DNA of 64,000 bases from Myxocyprinus asiaticus (taxonomy: Eukaryota; Chordata; Actinopteri; Cypriniformes; Catostomidae), in assembly GCF_019703515.2 (NCBI RefSeq), contig NC_059359.1, positions 1,841,501 to 1,905,500 on the forward strand, written 5' to 3'. A program made the position numbers and the translations under genes. Positions 60,741 to 64,000 of the stretch are shown here, one piece after another. Numbering within the stretch: the first letter of the stretch is position 1; the number at the start of each line of letters is the position of its first letter. The notes beneath the pieces were generated by a model. That model worked only from the letters and a program-made list of their open reading frames with translations. It was not told where the DNA came from and searched no databases.

Positions 60741-60827
60741 AAAATCACATTAAATATATGTTTAACTGTAGATCAGTGTAATTGAAACACAGAGCTCTGT
60801 AATTGAAATTCTTACTAGGATAAAATC

Positions 60828-61735
60828 AAAGGCGATTGTGTTTGGGCCTTCAGGCATCTCAGGCAGCAAAAATTATGATTTGGGAGATTTGGCATCTTAT
60901 GTTAAACCATCTGTGAAAAATTTGGGTGTCATATTCAATTCTACACTGAAATCTGACAAACAGATAAATGCAGTAGTCAAATCGAGCTTTTTTCAATTAA
61001 GGCTCCTAGCTAAGGTTAAGAGTTTTTTTTATCATTTGTAGAGTTTGAGAGAGTGATACATTCTTTTTTTCATCTCGACTCGCCTACTGCAATTCAATTT
61101 ATACAGGGATAAACCAATCGTACATTAATCATTTACAAACTGTTCAAAATGCAGCTGCTAGACTTTTGACTTGTACTCGGAAATATGAACACATTGCCCC
61201 TGTCTTATTCTCTTTACACTGGTTGCCAGTCCAATACAGAATTGATTTTAAAATCCTACTTTATGTTTTTAAAGCCTTGAATGGACTGGCACCGAATGAT
61301 CTCTCTGAACTTCTGAGTGCAAATACATCTGTTACATCTATGGTAATCTGATCAGAGATTATTGATGGTTCCTAGGTCTAGACTGAAGTTGAAGGGTGAC
61401 CGTGCTTTTGCCATTGCTGGCCTTAAACTGTAGAATAGTTTGCCAATATCCCTTAGAGAAACTTCAACAGAATCAGAATTTCAAAGTTAAAAACGTTTCT
61501 TTTTGCGCAAGCTTAAGATTGTCCTTAGAGTCCAAAGGTGTAAACTTGTATATGTGTTTTGATGTACCTCTTTATCTTGCATTGCGGTTTGTACAGCATA
61601 GCTGTATTGATGTATTTTGGTGATGTATTTATGTGATGTATTTTTGTGATATTTCTTTTATTATGGTTGTACAGCACAGTGGTCAACCACTGTTGTTTTT
61701 ATTGTGTTCTATAAATAAATACATTGATTGATTGA
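60828..61735 (+). pseudogene. 5'-truncated LINE (L2/CR1-like) reverse transcriptase remnant
   Basis: Frames 60838-61041 (VKNLGVIFNSTLKSDKQINA) and 61166-61351 (FSLHWLPVQYRIDFKILLYV, FKALNGLAP) are the C-terminal reverse-transcriptase and thumb region typical of fish L2-like LINEs. Stops and frameshifts break it (61042 onward). It ends with a TTGATTGATTGAT tail, suiting a LINE 3' end, and sits inside the 310-bp satellite. Confidence 0.85.
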
Positions 61736-62639
61736 TCTTTAATTGGAGTTTTTACTTGTTAAAGTTGTAATTACAGAGCTCTACAATTTAATATTTCATT
61801 TCATTTCTTTCCAATGACTTCCATACATTTTTAATTACAAAGCAATTGAATTTACACTAAGAATTCCAATAAGAGAGCGCTGTAATTGCATTTTTACTAG
61901 TAATACTTCCAATGAGAGAGCTCTACAACTGATTTTTTACCAGTAAAAATCACATTAAAGATATGTTTAACTGCAGAGCTGTGTTAGTGAAACACAGAGC
62001 TCTGAAATTGAAATTTTTACTAGTAAAAAATAATTTGTAGATCTCTTTAATTGGAGTTTTTACTAGTAAAATTCTAATTACAGAGCTCTACAACTAAATA
62101 TTTACTTGTCATTTGTTTCCATTGACTCCCATTAATTTTTAATTATAGATCAATTGAATTTTTACTATAAGAATTCCAATAAGAGAGCTCTGTAATTGCA
62201 TTTTTACTAGTAAGAATTCCAATTAGAGAGCTCTACAATTGATTTTTTTACTAAAAACATCACATTAAAGATATATTGAACTGCAGAGCTGTGTAACTGA
62301 AACACAGAGATCTGAAATTGACATTTTTACTAGTAAAAAATAATTTGTAGATCTCTTTAATTGGAGTTTTTACTAGTAAAATTCTAATTACAGAGCTCTA
62401 CAACTAAATATTTACTTGTCATTTGTTTCCATTGACTCCCATTAATTTTTCATTACAGATCAATTTAATTTTTACTATAAGAATTCCAATCTGAGAGCTC
62501 TGTAATTGCATTTTTACTTGTAAAAATCACATTAAATATATGTTTAACTGCAGAGCTGTGTAACTGAAACACAGAGCTCTGAAATTGACTGAAATTCTTA
62601 CTAGTAAAAATACAATTACAACAGTTAATACTGGAAGCA

Positions 62640-63236
62640 TAAAAAACTAAATTGGCATGTGTGACACCCTAAAGTATGTACACATTTTGGGTATTGTGGT
62701 TTTGGAAGAAAAAGTTTATTTTCCATATACTGTTTTTCATTTTACAAATGTTTTATGTTAAATGTATGGGAAGCTGAAAAATGTCAAGTGAAAATCATTG
62801 TCTATTGATGAGTGAGATCGGGACTCTTATTTTGAAAATGAGCTGAGGACTCGTACAGAGGAGCAGTGTTGCACTTGCACCGGCGCCCTCACAATTGCTG
62901 GGGATTATGTGCGACACAGACATGCTTGCTCCTGTCTCCTCAATTTTTCCTGTTATTACAGGACTTTTCTGATCTGTCAACGTGGCCTTCTGTACGGGGT
63001 CTGTAACACATGCCATATGCATGCATTTGAGTTAACATTACCAAACCTATTGATCATGTTGTCCAGCATGATTTAAGAATGTTCCACAGAGCATCTTGTG
63101 TGAAGCAAAGAAATCTGACCTTTGCACAGAGTTCACACGGTCAGTTACTAATTTACTTACATTTAATTAGTGACCTAAAGTAGAGCAGAAACATTATATA
63201 TACAGTATTTCTTCTTCATTGTACGTCATAACTTTA
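62640..63236. other. No gene recognised
   Basis: AT-rich and ordinary sequence downstream (in - sense) of the speriolin-like exon. Minus frame 63022-62795 has no family motif. Confidence 0.4.
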
Positions 63237-63432
63237 CTATTACACTCAAAAAATAATATTAATATTCACGCATTTCAATTTTTAATAACAAAATTCCATC
63301 AAATTGAGTAATCTTTAACAAAATAAAAAATTAAAACTAAATATTATAAGTTTGATTTAATTTAGTTAAAAAACAATTAAATTCAATTTGATAGAATTTT
63401 GTTATGAAATTGAATGCGTAAATCTTAAAAAA
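63237..63432. mobile_element. Small palindromic MITE-like hairpin
   Basis: ACGCATTTCAATTTTTAATA on the left matches, inverted, ATGAAATTGAATGCGT on the right, and AAAATTCCATCAAATTGA matches TTTGATAGAATTTTG. It is AT-rich with no coding content. Confidence 0.65.
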
Positions 63433-63830
63433 ATAAGCTAAAATATAGATGTTTTTCAAAATTCCAACTTTTTTATTACGTTTAACTGCTTATTTACTGG
63501 TTTGAATTAAAATGTATAATTAAAAATGTTCAATGGGGTCTCAGACACTTCTTTCCAGGCTCAGTATTTTATTGCAATAAATTATTTATTTTAAGGCAGT
63601 GCTTTCGCAGAATCTGCACGAAGGAGTTTCCTTCCTGGCAAAGAAAGAAGGGTCATGTTGATTGAGAGCAGAAGTTCGTACACTCTCTACCACGGAAAGA
63701 GACTCTGTCCATCCTGTTTCGCCATGAAACACAGACAGCTGAGAAGAAGCAGGAGTTCTCGGAGCAGTTTGGACGGTGCAGTTTCAACAATTACTCTGCG
63801 TAGGAACTCGGTTCCTGCTCGCCGTATGCA

Positions 63831-63968
63831 TCAGGCAGCTCCTTCAGGGGGGTGCAGGGTGATGTTGTATCCCAGCGTATGAAGTCTGTCCATGATCTCC
63901 ATGTGTCGCTTTGACAACTGGAACTTGTATTCTTCATCCACCTTTCCCGTCAGGGGGTGTGTGGACAC
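63831..63968 (-). CDS. Speriolin (SPATC1)-like protein, terminal exon (partial)
   Basis: An acceptor CATCAG precedes an in-frame stretch starting VSTHPLTGKVDEEYKFQL and including LHTLGYNITLHP, ending at TGA 63833-63831. The pattern S-T-x-x-L-x-G-x-V-D-E, then a long helix, R-L-x-x-L-G-Y and H-P resembles the C-terminal speriolin domain of SPATC1/SPATC1L, centrosome-associated proteins best known from testis. In relatives the domain goes on after H-P for tens of residues with a Tyr-Gly motif; here the frame ends in PEGAA. A six-C run at the H-P codons separates this frame from one reading LKELPDAYGEQE to a stop at 63791, which looks more domain-like, so a one-base error or a real truncation is possible. 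The rest of the gene lies beyond the window. Confidence 0.5.
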   Translation of the reverse strand: MSTHPLTGKVDEEYKFQLSKRHMEIMDRLHTLGYNITLHPPEGAA

Positions 63969-64000
63969 CTGATGTTCAACATGGGATGAGAGACAGCAGA

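Larger units (their letters stand above)
56240..62640. repeat. Higher-order satellite, about 310-bp unit with GAGCTC / ACTAGT dyads
   Basis: Outside the 43-bp core array, long blocks recur: TTGTAGATCTCTTTAATTGG at about 62036 and 62346 (spacing 310), CATTTGTTTCCATTGACTCC at about 56715, 62111 and 62421, and AACTGCAGAGCTGTGTAACT at about 56570, 62280 and 62550. The 43-bp array is an expansion inside one such unit. A LINE fragment interrupts it at about 60828-61735. No gene is present. Confidence 0.85.

Noticed and set aside
62795..63022. 75-codon minus frame as an upstream exon or 3' part of the speriolin-like gene
   Set aside because: No similarity to the family recognised, and it lies downstream of the terminal stop on that strand.

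Overview
The window looks like a teleost, very probably cypriniform, nuclear genome. Genes have introns with consensus splice sites. Introns and spacers are packed with DNA transposons (Tc1/mariner, hAT, TTAA-flanked MITEs with GTTCACCC ends), tRNA-headed SINEs and TA/CA microsatellites, a mix familiar from zebrafish and carps. No prokaryotic operon, CRISPR array or rRNA was seen.
Genes from left to right: (1) the last coding exon of an SLC6 transporter on + (856-1029), probably slc6a20; (2) a complete 20-exon sacm1l on - (30590 down to 5698, 586 residues), the ER/Golgi PI4P phosphatase; (3) a complete 7-exon gpatch3 on - (38269 down to 33415, 504 residues); (4) a complete 7-coding-exon neutral sphingomyelinase on - (53361 down to 40045, 567 residues), best fit smpd5; (5) the end of a speriolin (SPATC1)-like gene on - (63968 down to 63831). 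I built the exon chains by hand from splice sites, reading phase and remembered family sequences; every junction keeps frame.
slc6a20 and sacm1l are convergent neighbours, as in human 3p21.31. gpatch3, smpd5 and the speriolin-like gene belong to other human blocks (1p36.11 and 8q24.3 as I recall), so the window spans one or more synteny joins. There is no shared pathway, although SAC1 and the sphingomyelinase both act on membrane lipids.
Repeats: a 60-bp tandem repeat (1-600); a 21-bp minisatellite (3240-4715); insertions throughout the sacm1l introns, including a 1.6 kb fold-back element (14100-15820); a hAT element holding a SINE and a second element (28095-30043); a deeply nested stack in smpd5 intron 2 (79-bp minisatellite, then a DNA transposon, then a Tc1 element, 46085-51425); and a near-palindromic 43-bp satellite of about 92 copies (56760-60740) inside a roughly 310-bp higher-order repeat (56240-62640) that also carries a truncated LINE.
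The most unusual features are the palindromic satellite, the nested insertion history with readable target-site duplications and one empty site, and repeats lying within 7 to 30 bp of splice donors. I found no convincing new protein-coding system.
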